From NCBI GenBank assembly GCA_964550025.1, contig CAZJYI010000045.1:11288-75287 (forward strand): DNA of 64,000 bases, written 5' to 3'. A program made the translations under genes and the position numbers. The stretch is from CAZJYI01 sp964550025. Lineage in GTDB: Bacteria; Verrucomicrobiota; Kiritimatiellia; UBA8416; CAYOBW01. Shown piece by piece: positions 50,618 to 61,300 of this stretch. The notes under the pieces were generated by a model. It was not told the DNA's origin and ran no database searches. It saw only the letters and a program-made list of their open reading frames with translations. Each line of letters opens with the position of its first letter. The stretch's first letter is position 1.

Positions 50618-51832
50618 ATGAGAACAACCCGGTTCATCGTTCTGGCACTGGCCGTCGCGGCACATGCCGGCGTCGGTGCTCCCGCCACACTGTCCCGCTT
50701 CCAGGGCATCTACGACAAGCAGAACAGGGAGATCGACCAGCAGTATCAGGCTGCGGCGGAGGCAGCCCTGGCCCAATACGGCAAAGCCCTTCAGATCATA
50801 CAGAAAGAGGCCCAGCAGAGCGGCGACATCGACGCACTCCTGGCCGCGCACAACGAAAGGAAGCGCTTCCTCGAGGAGGAAACGGTTCCCGCCGCGTCGC
50901 CTTCCAGCCTGCCAACGACGATCGCACAGGCTCGAGATGTCTATCGCAAGGAATTGACCAGGGCGGACGCATCGAGGAAAGGACTCGTCGAGAAGCTCAA
51001 CAGCGCCTATCGGAGGAATCTCGAGACACTTGAGAAACAACTCGTGAAGGCCGGCAAGATCCCCGATGCCATGGCCGTCCGGGAGGAGCTTGGCCGCGTA
51101 GCGCCACCTGCCCCTCGGGAACGGGTGGAGCCGGCGGAACCCGTGGAACCGGCGGAACCGGCGCCGCGGCCCACCCCAACAAGGTTGATGGAAGGACTGG
51201 TTCTCCACTACGGCTTCGAGGGCGACGCCGTGCAGGTTGACAACAGCGTGACGGGTGGGGAGGACGGCCAGGGCTTGGGGATCGAGTGGATAGCCGACGG
51301 GAAGGTCGGGAAGGGGTGCCGGCTCGACGGCGAAGGCGCGCACATTGAGATGGGCAAACCGTTCAGAACCGGGAACCAGCCCTTCACCTTTAGCTGCTGG
51401 TTCAGGACAACGGAAAGAGAGGGGCGTCAGACGCTGCACGAATACGGTGGCATGTACTTCGGGTACATCATCTACCTGTCCGACGGCCAACCGCGCTTCA
51501 CGTACCGGGTCCGTTACGCCGGCAGCAGACGGATCCCCGCGGATGTCAATGTCGCCGACGGTCGGTGGCATCACGTTGCCGCGTCGGCCGACGGCACGTC
51601 GATCAGCCTCTACCTCGACGGCACTCTCAAGGCAAAGGGCGAGAGGTCACTCATGGGGGAGACACCCCAGGACTCGGCCCAGATCGGGCAGTCCAGCGTA
51701 TCCAACGTGCGCTCAAGGCGGGTCAATGACTACTGCCCGTTCCGCGGCGCGGTCGACGAAGTCCGGATCTGGACGCGCGCGCTGAGCAGCGAGGAGATCC
51801 GCGAGGTCTACGAGCTGGATAAGGGTGAGTAG
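50618..51832 (+). CDS. Secreted coiled-coil plus LamG protein
   Basis: The start at MRTTRFIVLALAVAAHAGVGA gives a signal peptide; the longer frame from 50435 reads tandem-repeat DNA. Of 404 residues, ~25-165 are alpha-helical with two related blocks (IYDKQNREIDQQYQAAAEAAL and VYRKELTRADASRKGLVEKL), each ending in a GDIDALLA or GKIPDAMAV turn. A Glu/Pro repeat (VEPAEPVEPAEP) leads to a LamG domain (LVLHYGFEG, WHHVAASADGTSISLYLDG). It is a paralogue of the divergent gene at 48974-50380 and lacks the Arg/Gly tail. The helical blocks may oligomerise or space the sugar-binding head from the cell; no enzyme motif is visible. Confidence 0.8.
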   Translation: MRTTRFIVLALAVAAHAGVGAPATLSRFQGIYDKQNREIDQQYQAAAEAALAQYGKALQIIQKEAQQSGDIDALLAAHNERKRFLEEETVPAASPSSLPTTIAQARDVYRKELTRADASRKGLVEKLNSAYRRNLETLEKQLVKAGKIPDAMAVREELGRVAPPAPRERVEPAEPVEPAEPAPRPTPTRLMEGLVLHYGFEGDAVQVDNSVTGGEDGQGLGIEWIADGKVGKGCRLDGEGAHIEMGKPFRTGNQPFTFSCWFRTTEREGRQTLHEYGGMYFGYIIYLSDGQPRFTYRVRYAGSRRIPADVNVADGRWHHVAASADGTSISLYLDGTLKAKGERSLMGETPQDSAQIGQSSVSNVRSRRVNDYCPFRGAVDEVRIWTRALSSEEIREVYELDKGE

Positions 51833-52022
51833 ACGCCCGGCATCTGACGGTCCGGGTGTTGCGTCATGCAACGCCACGCCAAGCCGAACCGTCGTCTGCA
51901 TCCTGCAATAACGGAGCTCCGTCAGCCGTTGTTCGGAAACAGCATTGCCGAAGTCCGGGCAGGATCAGAAAGACCGTGAGGTCCCCGGTATCCGGCAGTG
52001 ACTGAGTCGGAGGACTGCTGAA

Positions 52023-53669
52023 GTGCGCCATCTGGAGACTATCACGTGTATGCTGCCGATACTCTGCTCCGCGGTGTTTTCGCAACCACAGAGGCCCGTG
52101 ACGGGCGAGCCGGGCAGACACCCCGGTCAAGGGGCGGGGGAGCTGTTTCCGCCCTACGAGGAGTCAACTCGTTTCGAGGTGGTCAACCCGATTGATGTGT
52201 GTGTTGAGGCCGTTCTGCGGAGCCAGCATATCGAACCGGCCTATCGGTGTTCGGACGCGGTGTTCGTTCGGCGGGTCTTTCTCGATGTGACGGGCACGCT
52301 GCCCGATGCCTCCGAAGTTCGCGAGTTCCTCGCCAGTACCAGGCCGGACAAGCGTTCGGAGCTCATTGACGACCTGCTCGACCGGGACACCTATGCCGAC
52401 TACTGGTCGTTGAAATGGTGTGACTTGCTGCGCGTCGAATCCGAGTTCCCCATCAACCTGTGGCCGAATTCCGTTCAGGCGTACCACCATTGGGTCCATG
52501 CATCGCTGCGCAAGAACAAGGCATACGACGACTTCGCCAGGGAATTGCTGACGTCCAGCGGGAGTAACTTTCGTGTTCCGCCCGTGAACTTCTATCGCGC
52601 CGTCCAGGGAAAGGACCCCGCCGCCCTGGCCGGCGCCGTGGCGCTGACCTTTATGGGAAGCCGGTTCGAGCTGTGGTCGAAAGAGGACCGGACAAACATG
52701 GCGATGTTCTTCTCCCGGGTGAGCTACAAGGCCACCGCCGAGTGGAAAGAGGAGATCGTCTACCTGAATCCCGCCCCCTTCCCCGACGTCAATGGCCGTC
52801 TCCCCGATGGGCGCTCCATCACGATTTGTTTCGGGCAGGACCCTCGCGTGTTGTTCGCCGATTGGTTGATCGCGGAAGACAACCCGTGGTTTTCGCGCAA
52901 CGTCGTCAACAGAGCCTGGTTCTGGCTGATGGGACGCGGGATTATCCACGAACCGGATGACATTCGCGGCGACAACCCGCCTGTGAACCCGGACCTGCTG
53001 GCCTATCTGGAGTCGGAGCTTGTGAAGGCCGACTACGATCTGAAACACATCTTCCGTCTGATTCTGAACTCCCGAGTCTATCAGCAGTCGTCAATCCCAC
53101 GTAGCGATCGTCCCGGAACAGAGGAGCTGTTTGCCGTCTATCCGGTTCGGCGGCTTGAGGCGGAGGTTCTGATCGACGCCCTCTGCAAGATCACGGGAGC
53201 CCACGAGAGTTACTCCAGCATGATCACGGAACCGTGGGCGCACATTCCGGATCGCTATCGGGGCATCAAATTGGCGGATGGAAGTATCACCAGCCTCTTC
53301 CTGGAGATGTTCGGCCGTCCCTCCCGCGACACCGGCCTGGCGTTGGAGCGCAACGACAGACCCGACGATGCGCAACGCCGTCACCTGCTGAATTCGTCGC
53401 ATGTCCAGACGATGATCGATAGAAGCCTGACCGGAGCGGGTTCACGCCATAGAAGTCTGCCGAAAGGACCGGGCTCACGAGGTCGACGAGGCCGTCAACA
53501 GCCATCGGTCGAGGAAACGTATCTGACCATCCTGTCCCGGTATCCGACACCTTCCGAGCGATCTGTGGCCAATGGTCATCTTGCGGCGTCAGAAGGTGAT
53601 ACAAGGCAAGCCGTGGCCGATCTGATGTGGGCACTGATCAACACGAAGGAATTCCTGCTGCGACATTGA
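52023..53669 (+). CDS. DUF1549/DUF1553 protein, exported, short form
   Basis: A GTG start (MRHLETITCMLPILCSAVFSQ) follows GGAGGAC and gives a signal peptide. DUF1549 spans ~55-200 (VFVRRVFLDVTGTLPDASEVREF; YADYWSLKWCDLLRVESE) and DUF1553 ~270-400 (NPWFSRNVVNRAWFWLMGRGI; DDIRGDNPPVNPDLLAYLE). At 548 residues it lacks the N-terminal haem-binding PSCyt domain found in many relatives. It precedes DUF1501 and PPC genes by 36 and 52 bases or less, a conserved trio in Planctomycetota and Verrucomicrobia-like genomes. The trio is exported and its biochemical role is not known. Confidence 0.88.
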   Translation: MRHLETITCMLPILCSAVFSQPQRPVTGEPGRHPGQGAGELFPPYEESTRFEVVNPIDVCVEAVLRSQHIEPAYRCSDAVFVRRVFLDVTGTLPDASEVREFLASTRPDKRSELIDDLLDRDTYADYWSLKWCDLLRVESEFPINLWPNSVQAYHHWVHASLRKNKAYDDFARELLTSSGSNFRVPPVNFYRAVQGKDPAALAGAVALTFMGSRFELWSKEDRTNMAMFFSRVSYKATAEWKEEIVYLNPAPFPDVNGRLPDGRSITICFGQDPRVLFADWLIAEDNPWFSRNVVNRAWFWLMGRGIIHEPDDIRGDNPPVNPDLLAYLESELVKADYDLKHIFRLILNSRVYQQSSIPRSDRPGTEELFAVYPVRRLEAEVLIDALCKITGAHESYSSMITEPWAHIPDRYRGIKLADGSITSLFLEMFGRPSRDTGLALERNDRPDDAQRRHLLNSSHVQTMIDRSLTGAGSRHRSLPKGPGSRGRRGRQQPSVEETYLTILSRYPTPSERSVANGHLAASEGDTRQAVADLMWALINTKEFLLRH

Positions 53670-53705
53670 CCGCAGGAGTTTTGGAGTTCGAAGGGGAAAC
53701 GACCC

Positions 53706-55025
53706 ATGATGAGGAACGTAAGTCGTCGCCGCTTCTTGAAGGGCACGTTGCTCGGAACAGCCGGTTTGCCGCTGATGCCGCCGGGCGCATTGCAGGCACA
53801 GGTCGCCACACCGACACTGCCGGTTCGCGCGAAGTCCGTGATTCAGATCTGGTTGTGGGGCGGTCCCGCGCACCTCGACACATTCGATCCCAAGCCGGAC
53901 GCGGGAACTGACTACTGCGGCCCCTACAAGAAACCGCTCTCCACGAATGTCGATGGAATTCAGATCTGCGAGAAGCTGCCGCTACTGGCGAGACTGGCGG
54001 ACAAGTACTCCATTATTCGCAGCATGACCCACGGCCTCAATGGACATGAAAAGGCCTCCTATGCCGTGCAAACGGGACATAGACCGGACCGTCTGGTCTA
54101 CCCATGCGCCGGCGCCGTGTTCTCCCTGCTCAGGGGCTACGAGCGTGGTTACAACGGGGCGGTCCCGCCCTACATCGTGCTGACCGCGCCACAGGGACGG
54201 TTCTCGGAAGCCGGGTTCTTGAGCCAGAAGTACAAGCCGTTTTCAACCGGGGGCGACCCGAATATGGACCGCTTCGTGGTCGAGGGGATTGTATCCGGTG
54301 AGATTGGCGATGACCGTCAGCTCAGGAGACGGCAACTCCTGCACGAGCTGGATCGCCTGGGCCGTGCTCTGCCCGACAACGAGCTCGTCCGACTGTTGGA
54401 TCGCGGCGAGAAGAAGACCTACGAGATGATGTTCGGAGAGGCGCGGAGGGTTTTCGATCTTGGCAGGGAGGACGACAAACTGCGGGATCGATACGGACGG
54501 ACCACGTTCGGCCAATCCTGTTTGATGGCCCGGCGCCTGGTCGAAGCCGGAGTGCCCTATGTCACGATCAACTACCGGGGCTGGGACACTCACAAAGACC
54601 ACTTTGAGGCGATGGAGGAGAAGTTGCCGGAGATGGATTGGGGCATGGCCACGCTCTTGGAGGACTTGTCGGAGCGGGGGTTGCTGGATAGCACCATCGT
54701 CTGGTGGAGCGGTGAGTTTGGCCGGACGCCTAAGGTCAACTTCGGGTATCCCTGGAACGGCGGTCGCAACCACTTCGGCAGGTGCTTCTGCTCTGTTGTC
54801 GCCGGGGGGGGATTCAAAGGGGGGCATGTGGTGGGCGCTTCCGACGAGAGAGGCGAAAACGTGGCTGAGCGTCCCGTCAGCCCCGCGGACCTGATTGGCA
54901 GCATCTACGAACTGGCCGGGATCGATCCGGACGCTCCATTGCCGAACCCGCGCGGCTTGGATGTCAAGGTGATGACGGTTTCCGGATGGGAATCCAGCGG
55001 CGGGCGGTTGCGAGAAATCATGTGA
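53706..55025 (+). CDS. DUF1501 protein with Tat signal
   Basis: The N-terminus MMRNVSRRRFLKGTLLGTAG is a twin-arginine signal, so the protein is exported folded, possibly with a bound metal. The DUF1501 hallmarks are VIQIWLWGGPAHLDTFDPKPD, SIIRSMTHGLNGHE, NYRGWDTHKDHF, TIVWWSGEFGRTPKVN and GRNHFGRCFCSVVAGGGFKGGHVVGASD. The fold resembles alkaline-phosphatase/sulfatase-like hydrolases, with several conserved Asp, His and Thr residues. It is 439 residues, the usual length. It follows the DUF1549/1553 gene and probably works with it. Substrate unknown. Confidence 0.9.
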   Translation: MMRNVSRRRFLKGTLLGTAGLPLMPPGALQAQVATPTLPVRAKSVIQIWLWGGPAHLDTFDPKPDAGTDYCGPYKKPLSTNVDGIQICEKLPLLARLADKYSIIRSMTHGLNGHEKASYAVQTGHRPDRLVYPCAGAVFSLLRGYERGYNGAVPPYIVLTAPQGRFSEAGFLSQKYKPFSTGGDPNMDRFVVEGIVSGEIGDDRQLRRRQLLHELDRLGRALPDNELVRLLDRGEKKTYEMMFGEARRVFDLGREDDKLRDRYGRTTFGQSCLMARRLVEAGVPYVTINYRGWDTHKDHFEAMEEKLPEMDWGMATLLEDLSERGLLDSTIVWWSGEFGRTPKVNFGYPWNGGRNHFGRCFCSVVAGGGFKGGHVVGASDERGENVAERPVSPADLIGSIYELAGIDPDAPLPNPRGLDVKVMTVSGWESSGGRLREIM

Positions 55026-55041
55026 ATGCGAGAGATTGCTC

Positions 55042-57468
55042 ATGAAGGTGCATCACGTTGCCATACTCCTGTTCTCGCTGATGCTGCCACTGGGCCTCCG
55101 GGCGCAGAAGAAGGGAAGTGTACCGTCCGTTGGATACCTGTATCCCGCTGGAGGAAAGCTGGGCACGGAGTTCATCGTGACTGTCGGCGGACAGGATCTG
55201 CACTACGTCACGGCTGTTCACATCAGCGGCGAAGATGTTCATGCGACCGTTGAACACCACATAAGAGGCGTGAAGTCCCTCTTTGCGAAACAGAAGTCGA
55301 TCATTTCGGAGGAATTGAGATCACGCTCCGGAAGGCCGAAGCGATCGAGAAAAGAGGGCCGGGGAAAGGGCGGGGCCAAGGGCAAGGGCTCCAAGGGAAA
55401 GAAGAAGGCGAGCAATCGGGCAACAGAACCGGAGAAGGGCGAAAATGAAGACTCGACCGGCGCGAAACGGAAGAAGGACGACACGCTGGGGCCGGATGGA
55501 GTCCCCTATCATCCGCTCTTGTACGACATGAAGGACATGTCGGATCGAGAGCTGCAGCATGCGAACCACGTTCTGTTTCGAGAACGAAGGAAGGGACAAG
55601 AAACCCCTCATATCGCTCAGTTGTCGGTCATCAGAATCACGATCGAGCCGGACGCCGCTCCGGGAACTCGCGAGCTGCGCCTGGTCTCCCCGAACGGCAT
55701 GAGCAACGCCCTGTATTTCCGGGTGGGGACGCTGCCGGAATTCAATGAGCAGGAGCCGAACGATCCGGAGAACTTCCCCTCGTCTCCCAACGACAAGCCC
55801 CTGCAGTTGCCGGTTGTGATCAATGGACAGATCCTCCCCGGTGATGTCGACCATTTCAGGTTCGAGGCGAAGAAGGGGCAGAAACTGGTCCTGAATTGCC
55901 ACGCCCGTGAGCTCATTCCCTATATAGCCGACGCCGTGCCGGGGTGGTTCCAAGCGACGCTGACCCTGTATGATGCCGATGGAGAGGAGTTGGCATTCAC
56001 GGATGACTTTCGTTTCGATCCGGACCCTGTTCTGTTCTTCGAAGTTCCGGAAACCGGGGTCTATGACATCAAGGTGCAGGACGCGATCTTCCGTGGACGC
56101 GAGGATTTTGTATATCGCCTCAGCGTGAGCGAACGGCCCTTCGCTACCGGCATCTTTCCTCTGGGCGCGAGGGAGGGTTCCTCCACCGTCGCTTCAGTTG
56201 AAGGATGGAATCTCCCTGAATCCGACTTGACCCTCGACACTCGAAGAGAAGGTGCACGCATTCGACGGGCAAACGGCATCGCTTACTCCGTCGATCGGTT
56301 AGATGAACTGGTCGAGACAGAGCCAAACGACAGCGTGGCCACGGCGCAGTCCGTCCCTTTCCCCGTTACGATTAACGGGCGCATCTCGGAGGCCGGTGAT
56401 GTTGACGTGTATAGCTTCGATGGCAAGGCCGGCTCCGAGATCGTTGCGGAAGTCATGGGCCGGCGCCTGAACTCGCCGATCGATTCATTGCTGAGGTTGA
56501 TGGACGCGAAAGGCCAGGTCTTGCAATGGAACGACGACTACACCGACAAAGCCGGACATCTTCACAGAGGCCAGGGGCTGTTGACCCATCATGCCGACTC
56601 GTACTTGAAGACCCGTCTCCCGGAAGACGGAACGTACTGCGTGCAGGTTTCGGACGTCCAGAATCAGGGCAGTCGAGCTCACGGTTATCGCTTGAGAATT
56701 TCGCCGCCCCTGTATGATTTCAGTCTGCGGATGACCCCGTCCAAGTTGAGTATTGCCGAAGGCGCCACGGTTCCTGTAACCGTCCATGCCACCCGAGAGG
56801 ACGGGTTCGACGGGCCGATTGATGTTGTGATCAAAGATGGTCCCAGGGGCTTGATTCTGTCCGGCGGCAACATCCCTGCGGGTCTCAGTGAGATTCGGAT
56901 GACCCTTACCGCCTCCGGCGACCATTTCAGTGGGACGGTTCCGGTTCGGTTGCAGGGGCAGGCTCGTGTGAACGGTCATGTCATAGCTCGCCCTGTCATT
57001 CCGGCCGATGATGTGATGCAAGCGTTCCTGTATCGGCACTTGAAGCCTTCCGGTGAGATGTTGGTTTCCGCATCCGCAAGGAGACGGAGAATGCCGTCTC
57101 CCGCCTACCAACTGGCCTCCACCGAACCGGTCCGGCTCCCCGTGGGAGGGACGGCAAGTGTCCTGGTGAAGAGCCCCCGACTCTCCACGTTGAACAACCT
57201 GGAACTGGAGTTGCAGGACCCGCCCGCGGGGATCGGCCTGGGGGTCGTGCGGATCTCACATCAGGGTCTCAACGTTCAGTTGAAAGCCGATGCGAAACTG
57301 GCATCGGCAGGTATGCGCGACAACCTGATCATTGAAGCGTTCCGTGAAGTGTCCCTGAGTGAAAACAGGAAGAAGAACGCCAAGCGGCCGGGTAAGATGG
57401 CCAACCGGGAAGGCAGGGTCTCCGCCGGCGTTCTGCCCGCGATTGCCATTGAAGCCGTGCAACGCTGA
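55042..57468 (+). CDS. Secreted protein with bacterial pre-peptidase C-terminal (PPC) domains
   Basis: The 808-residue product begins MKVHHVAILLFSLMLPLGLRA. After an IPT/TIG-like opening (SVGYLYPAGGKLGTEFIVTVGGQ), residues ~95-155 are a Lys/Gly/Glu-rich low-complexity insert (GRGKGGAKGKGSKGKKKAS). Two PPC-type domains follow, marked by NEQEPNDPENFPSS...GDVDHFRFEAKKGQKL and VETEPNDSVATAQSV...GDVDVYSFDGKAGSEI. The C-terminal third has Ig-like strands and ends in a basic linker and AGVLPAIAIEA. It is the third gene of the DUF1549/DUF1501/PPC set, 16 bases after the preceding stop. PPC domains usually assist secretion or bind other proteins; no protease domain is present. Confidence 0.87.
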   Translation: MKVHHVAILLFSLMLPLGLRAQKKGSVPSVGYLYPAGGKLGTEFIVTVGGQDLHYVTAVHISGEDVHATVEHHIRGVKSLFAKQKSIISEELRSRSGRPKRSRKEGRGKGGAKGKGSKGKKKASNRATEPEKGENEDSTGAKRKKDDTLGPDGVPYHPLLYDMKDMSDRELQHANHVLFRERRKGQETPHIAQLSVIRITIEPDAAPGTRELRLVSPNGMSNALYFRVGTLPEFNEQEPNDPENFPSSPNDKPLQLPVVINGQILPGDVDHFRFEAKKGQKLVLNCHARELIPYIADAVPGWFQATLTLYDADGEELAFTDDFRFDPDPVLFFEVPETGVYDIKVQDAIFRGREDFVYRLSVSERPFATGIFPLGAREGSSTVASVEGWNLPESDLTLDTRREGARIRRANGIAYSVDRLDELVETEPNDSVATAQSVPFPVTINGRISEAGDVDVYSFDGKAGSEIVAEVMGRRLNSPIDSLLRLMDAKGQVLQWNDDYTDKAGHLHRGQGLLTHHADSYLKTRLPEDGTYCVQVSDVQNQGSRAHGYRLRISPPLYDFSLRMTPSKLSIAEGATVPVTVHATREDGFDGPIDVVIKDGPRGLILSGGNIPAGLSEIRMTLTASGDHFSGTVPVRLQGQARVNGHVIARPVIPADDVMQAFLYRHLKPSGEMLVSASARRRRMPSPAYQLASTEPVRLPVGGTASVLVKSPRLSTLNNLELELQDPPAGIGLGVVRISHQGLNVQLKADAKLASAGMRDNLIIEAFREVSLSENRKKNAKRPGKMANREGRVSAGVLPAIAIEAVQR

Positions 57469-57803
57469 TCCGCGAAAGCAGCCCGGGTGTCTGTACTACA
57501 ACCCGCCATTTTCTGGTCTTCTTGACACGATTGACAGGATCTACGGGATGGGAAGGCTATCCTGTAGATCCTGTTGATCCTGTCCAGTATTCCCGTTCGG
57601 CTGCGGCTACGCTGCGCTGTGTCTTCCATGGTCAGTTCCCAACGGCTTGCTCAGTCGCTCCGGGCCTGGTTGTCGCTTTTGTTTACAATTTTCTGACGGG
57701 TGTCTGCGTTCTCTGGTAACAGGCGCTGCACCATCCTGTGAGTCCGACATGGCGGCAGGGCAGTTGGAGAACGGTGCGTACAGGAAAGGGTGAAAGAGGA
57801 CGG
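57469..57803. other. Intergenic region with a dispersed hairpin repeat
   Basis: This 335-base region follows the PPC gene. At 57534-57549 and 57559-57574 lie complementary 16-bp arms (ACAGGATCTAC.../...GTAGATCCTGT) with one mismatch and a 9-base loop; related GATCCTGT words follow. It might act as a rho-independent-like end without a T-run. No gene was seen apart from the small membrane protein that starts at 57804. Confidence 0.55.
57534..57574. repeat. ATCCTGTAGATCCTGT hairpin
   Basis: Arms 57534-57549 and 57559-57574 pair at 15 of 16 positions around a 9-base loop. The same GATCCTGTAGATCCTG words are recognisable as a dispersed repeat type in many uncultivated PVC and other genomes. Confidence 0.65.
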
Positions 57804-58322
57804 ATGGGAGTTTCCGGACACATACAAGCCAAGGTGCAGGAAGTCTTCTCCGCACATAGCGACGGTGCCAGGTTACCTTCAGCCAGGCAGACCATCCGGA
57901 GCTTGTTCGCAGCCCAATCGAGGAGATTTGCCTTCTTCAAGCGGTCCAGATGTCGTTCTGCATACATCCACTTTGTCAGGGAGCTGCAGCTCCAATTCGG
58001 GATCTACTTCTCTCCGGATGAATCCGTGTCACGGCACACCCCGGAAGGCCTGGCGACCCTCATCGAGAAGAAACTGAGGAGGAATAAGGCGGGCGCGCTT
58101 CGTCTGATCGAGTTCCACGCACATGACGGACGGTATGCCAAACCGTTCGTTCTCCTGAATGCCATCCTCGCAGTGCTGCTTGCTTGTGTGGCGAAAGTCT
58201 CGGTAACGCATGCTTGCGTTGCCATGTGCATTGGGTTCTTCTTGAACGGCCTGTTTGCCGCGGTTTACCTTCGAAAGCGAAACTACCGCAAGAAACTCGT
58301 GGCGAGAATCCGACAACGATGA
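57804..58322 (+). CDS. Small membrane protein with carrier-protein-like N-terminal part
   Basis: The ATG at 57804 (MGVSGHIQAKVQEVFSAH) follows GAGGA; an earlier frame start at 57738 lacks a site. The 172-residue protein has an N-terminal helical region. The segment YIHFVRELQLQFGIYFSPDESVSRHTPEGLATLIEK resembles the second half of an acyl-carrier protein, but no DSL serine for the 4'-phosphopantetheine arm is visible. Two hydrophobic segments (FVLLNAILAVLLACVAKV and ACVAMCIGFFLNGLFAAVYL) and a very basic C-terminus (RKRNYRKKLVARIRQR) follow. The large LTD/CotH gene begins 28 bases downstream, so they may be co-transcribed. I do not recognise a characterised family. Confidence 0.6.
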   Translation: MGVSGHIQAKVQEVFSAHSDGARLPSARQTIRSLFAAQSRRFAFFKRSRCRSAYIHFVRELQLQFGIYFSPDESVSRHTPEGLATLIEKKLRRNKAGALRLIEFHAHDGRYAKPFVLLNAILAVLLACVAKVSVTHACVAMCIGFFLNGLFAAVYLRKRNYRKKLVARIRQR

Positions 58323-58350
58323 CGATGGCGAGTAGGTTTCGTCGTTACCA

Positions 58351-61300
58351 ATGGAATCGAGAGAAGTTGTGCGTACTGAAGAGCTGGCGAAGCGTGTGTT
58401 GAGACCATCCACTCTGGCCGCTATCGCTGCGGTGGCCATGGCCTGTCCCGTGGTTGGGCAGGCCGAAGTGGTCATCAGCGAATTCATGGCGAGGAACGAT
58501 GAAACGCTGGCAGATGGCAACGGGGAGTTTTCGGACTGGATCGAGCTGCTCAACACGGGCAGCAACACCGTCGACCTGACCGGTTGGTATCTCAGCGATG
58601 ACACCAACGACCTGACCAAATGGGTCTTTCCTGCCACCAACATAGCAGCGGAAGGCCATCTGATTGTCTTCGCCTCGGGGCAGGCGGCCGCCGGTTACAG
58701 CGACGGCCTCGGGCATTTCCACACCACCTTCAAGCTGGACGGCGATGGCGAGAGCGTGGTGCTGACGCGGGCGGACGGCGTGACCGTCGAAGACGCGGTC
58801 TCGGGATACCCCGTCCAGTCCGACGACGTCTCGTACGGCATCCCGCGCGACTCAACGTACGTCACGCTGATTGCCGCCGACGAAGATGCGAAAGCCCTGA
58901 TCCCGACCAGCGGCGCGGCATCGACCAACTGGCACGCGGCTTCCTATGACGATACGGGGTGGCTGAGCGGCCAGCAGGGCGTCGGGTACGACACGGGGCC
59001 TGACTACGGCTCCCTGATCGGGATCGACGTTGGCGCCATGCGAAACCAGAACGGCTCCGTTTACGTGCGCATAGGCTTTGACCTGAGCGATGCCGACACC
59101 CTTGCAGGCCTGTCCCTGCGCGCGAAATACGATGATGGTTTCGTCGCGTACCTGAACGGCGTCGAAATCGCGCGCGCGAACGCGCCGGCTGTCCCGGCAT
59201 GGAACTCGCGGGCAACGGCATCGCACGAGGCAGACGTGGACAACTACGAGGATTTCAACGTCAGTGACTACGCCGATGCCCTCCGGGACGGGGAGAACAT
59301 GCTGGCCATCCACGGTCTGAACACACCCACACGGAGTTCGGACCTGCTGTTGGTGTCCGAGCTTCATGCGGCGCAAGCCGGTGACCTGCAGACCAACACG
59401 GTGGGCTATCTCTCCGCGCCGACCCCGGGAAGTCCCAACATTGACGGGTTCCTCGGCTACGTGGCCGACACCAAGTTCACCGTTGATCGGGGGTTCTTCA
59501 CGAACGCTTTCGAGACGGCGATCTCGTGTGCGACTGAAGGCGCGTCGATCTACTACACGCTGGACGGCACGACGCCGGGCACGGACAACGGCACGCTCTA
59601 CACGGATCCGATTACCATCTCCCGAACCTCCGTGCTCAGGGCGGGTGCGTTCAAGAGCGGGTACCGGTCCAGCGACGTGGACACGCAGACGTACATCTTC
59701 ATCGCGGACGTCGTGACGCAGTCCTCGAACCCGAGCTCGGAGATTCCCGAATGGCCCACCAGTCCGGTCAACGGGCAGGTGTTCGACTATGGCATGGACC
59801 CGGATGTCGTGAACGATGCCAGGTACGCGGACCTGATCGACGACGCCCTGCTGGACATCCCGTCCATCTCGATCGTCACGGATCCGGACAACCTCTTCGA
59901 TACGAGCCGGGGCATCTACGTCAACGCCCAGAACGACGGCCGATTGTGGGAGCGCGAAACCTCGGTCGAACTGCTTAACCCCAACGGCTCGGACGGATTT
60001 CAGATCAACGCGGGTATCCGCATCCGCGGAGGCATGAGTCGCCAGGCCGGCAACCCCAAGCACTCCTTCCGGCTCTTTTTCAGGTCGGAATACGGCACGG
60101 CCCGCCTGAACTACAAGCTGTTCGGCGACGAGGGCGCCGACAGTTTCAAGCGCATGGACCTGCGGACGGGCCAGAACTTCTCGTGGCATCTTGGAAACGG
60201 CGGAGCCCAGAGCACCTGGCTCTACGACATCTTCGTGCGCGACGCCCATCGCGAGATGGGGCAGCCTTACACGCGAGGGAACTTCTGCCACCTGTATCTC
60301 AACGGCCAGTACTGGGGGCTGTTCCAGACCGAAGAGCGACCCGACGCACGGTTCGGAGAGTCCTACTACGGGGACGACAGCGATGACTACGATACCGTCA
60401 AATCCGGTGACAGCGGCGGGCTCATGGAGGCGACGGACGGCTTGCTGGATGCCTTCCAGCAACTCTGGACCGAAGTGAACTCGGGGGTCACTGCCGCTGC
60501 CGACTACTTTGCCATTCAGGGCATGAATGCCGACGGTACGGAAAACGACAGCTACACGCGCCTGCTGGACGCGGACAACGTGATCGACTACATGCTGCTC
60601 GTGTTCTACACGGGCAATCGCGATTCCCCGCTCGGGCCGCCGTCATCCGGGCGAATGCCCCGTAACCTGTTTTCCCTCTACAGCCGTGCCACACCGGACG
60701 GATTCAAGTTCATCGCCCACGATGCGGAGCACGCTCTCGGGTATCACCTCACCCAGGGCGTTAACTACAACTTCCTGGCCGAACGCTCGGCGTCGGTGGC
60801 GTCCAGCAGCACGCTGGGGCAACGAGCCTACTTCAACCCATGGTGGCTTCATCTCGAGCTCATGGACAACGCCGAGTACAAACTGCGCTTCGCGGACCGC
60901 GTGCACCGCCATCTGTTCAACGACGGTGTGTTGACCGCGGAGAATGCGGCCGCGCTCCTGACGGCCCGCAAGACGGAGATGGAGATGGCGATCATCGCCG
61001 AGTCCGCCCGCTGGGGAGACTACAAAACCTCTACGCCGCGAACGAAGCACGACGACTGGCTCCCGGCTGTCGACAACGGCATTCTTGCCGGCTACCTGCA
61101 GGCGTCGCCCAATACCCGCCGGGATGCGGTCCTCAGCCACATTCGAGCGCAGGGCTGGTATCCTACTGTCGACGCGCCGGAGTTCAATCAGCGTGGCGGC
61201 GGTATCGCCTCCGGATTCTCGCTGTCAATCTCCGGCAGCAGCCAGATTTACTACACGACCGACGGCTCCGATCCGCGCGAAATCGGCGGCGCCGTGGCCG

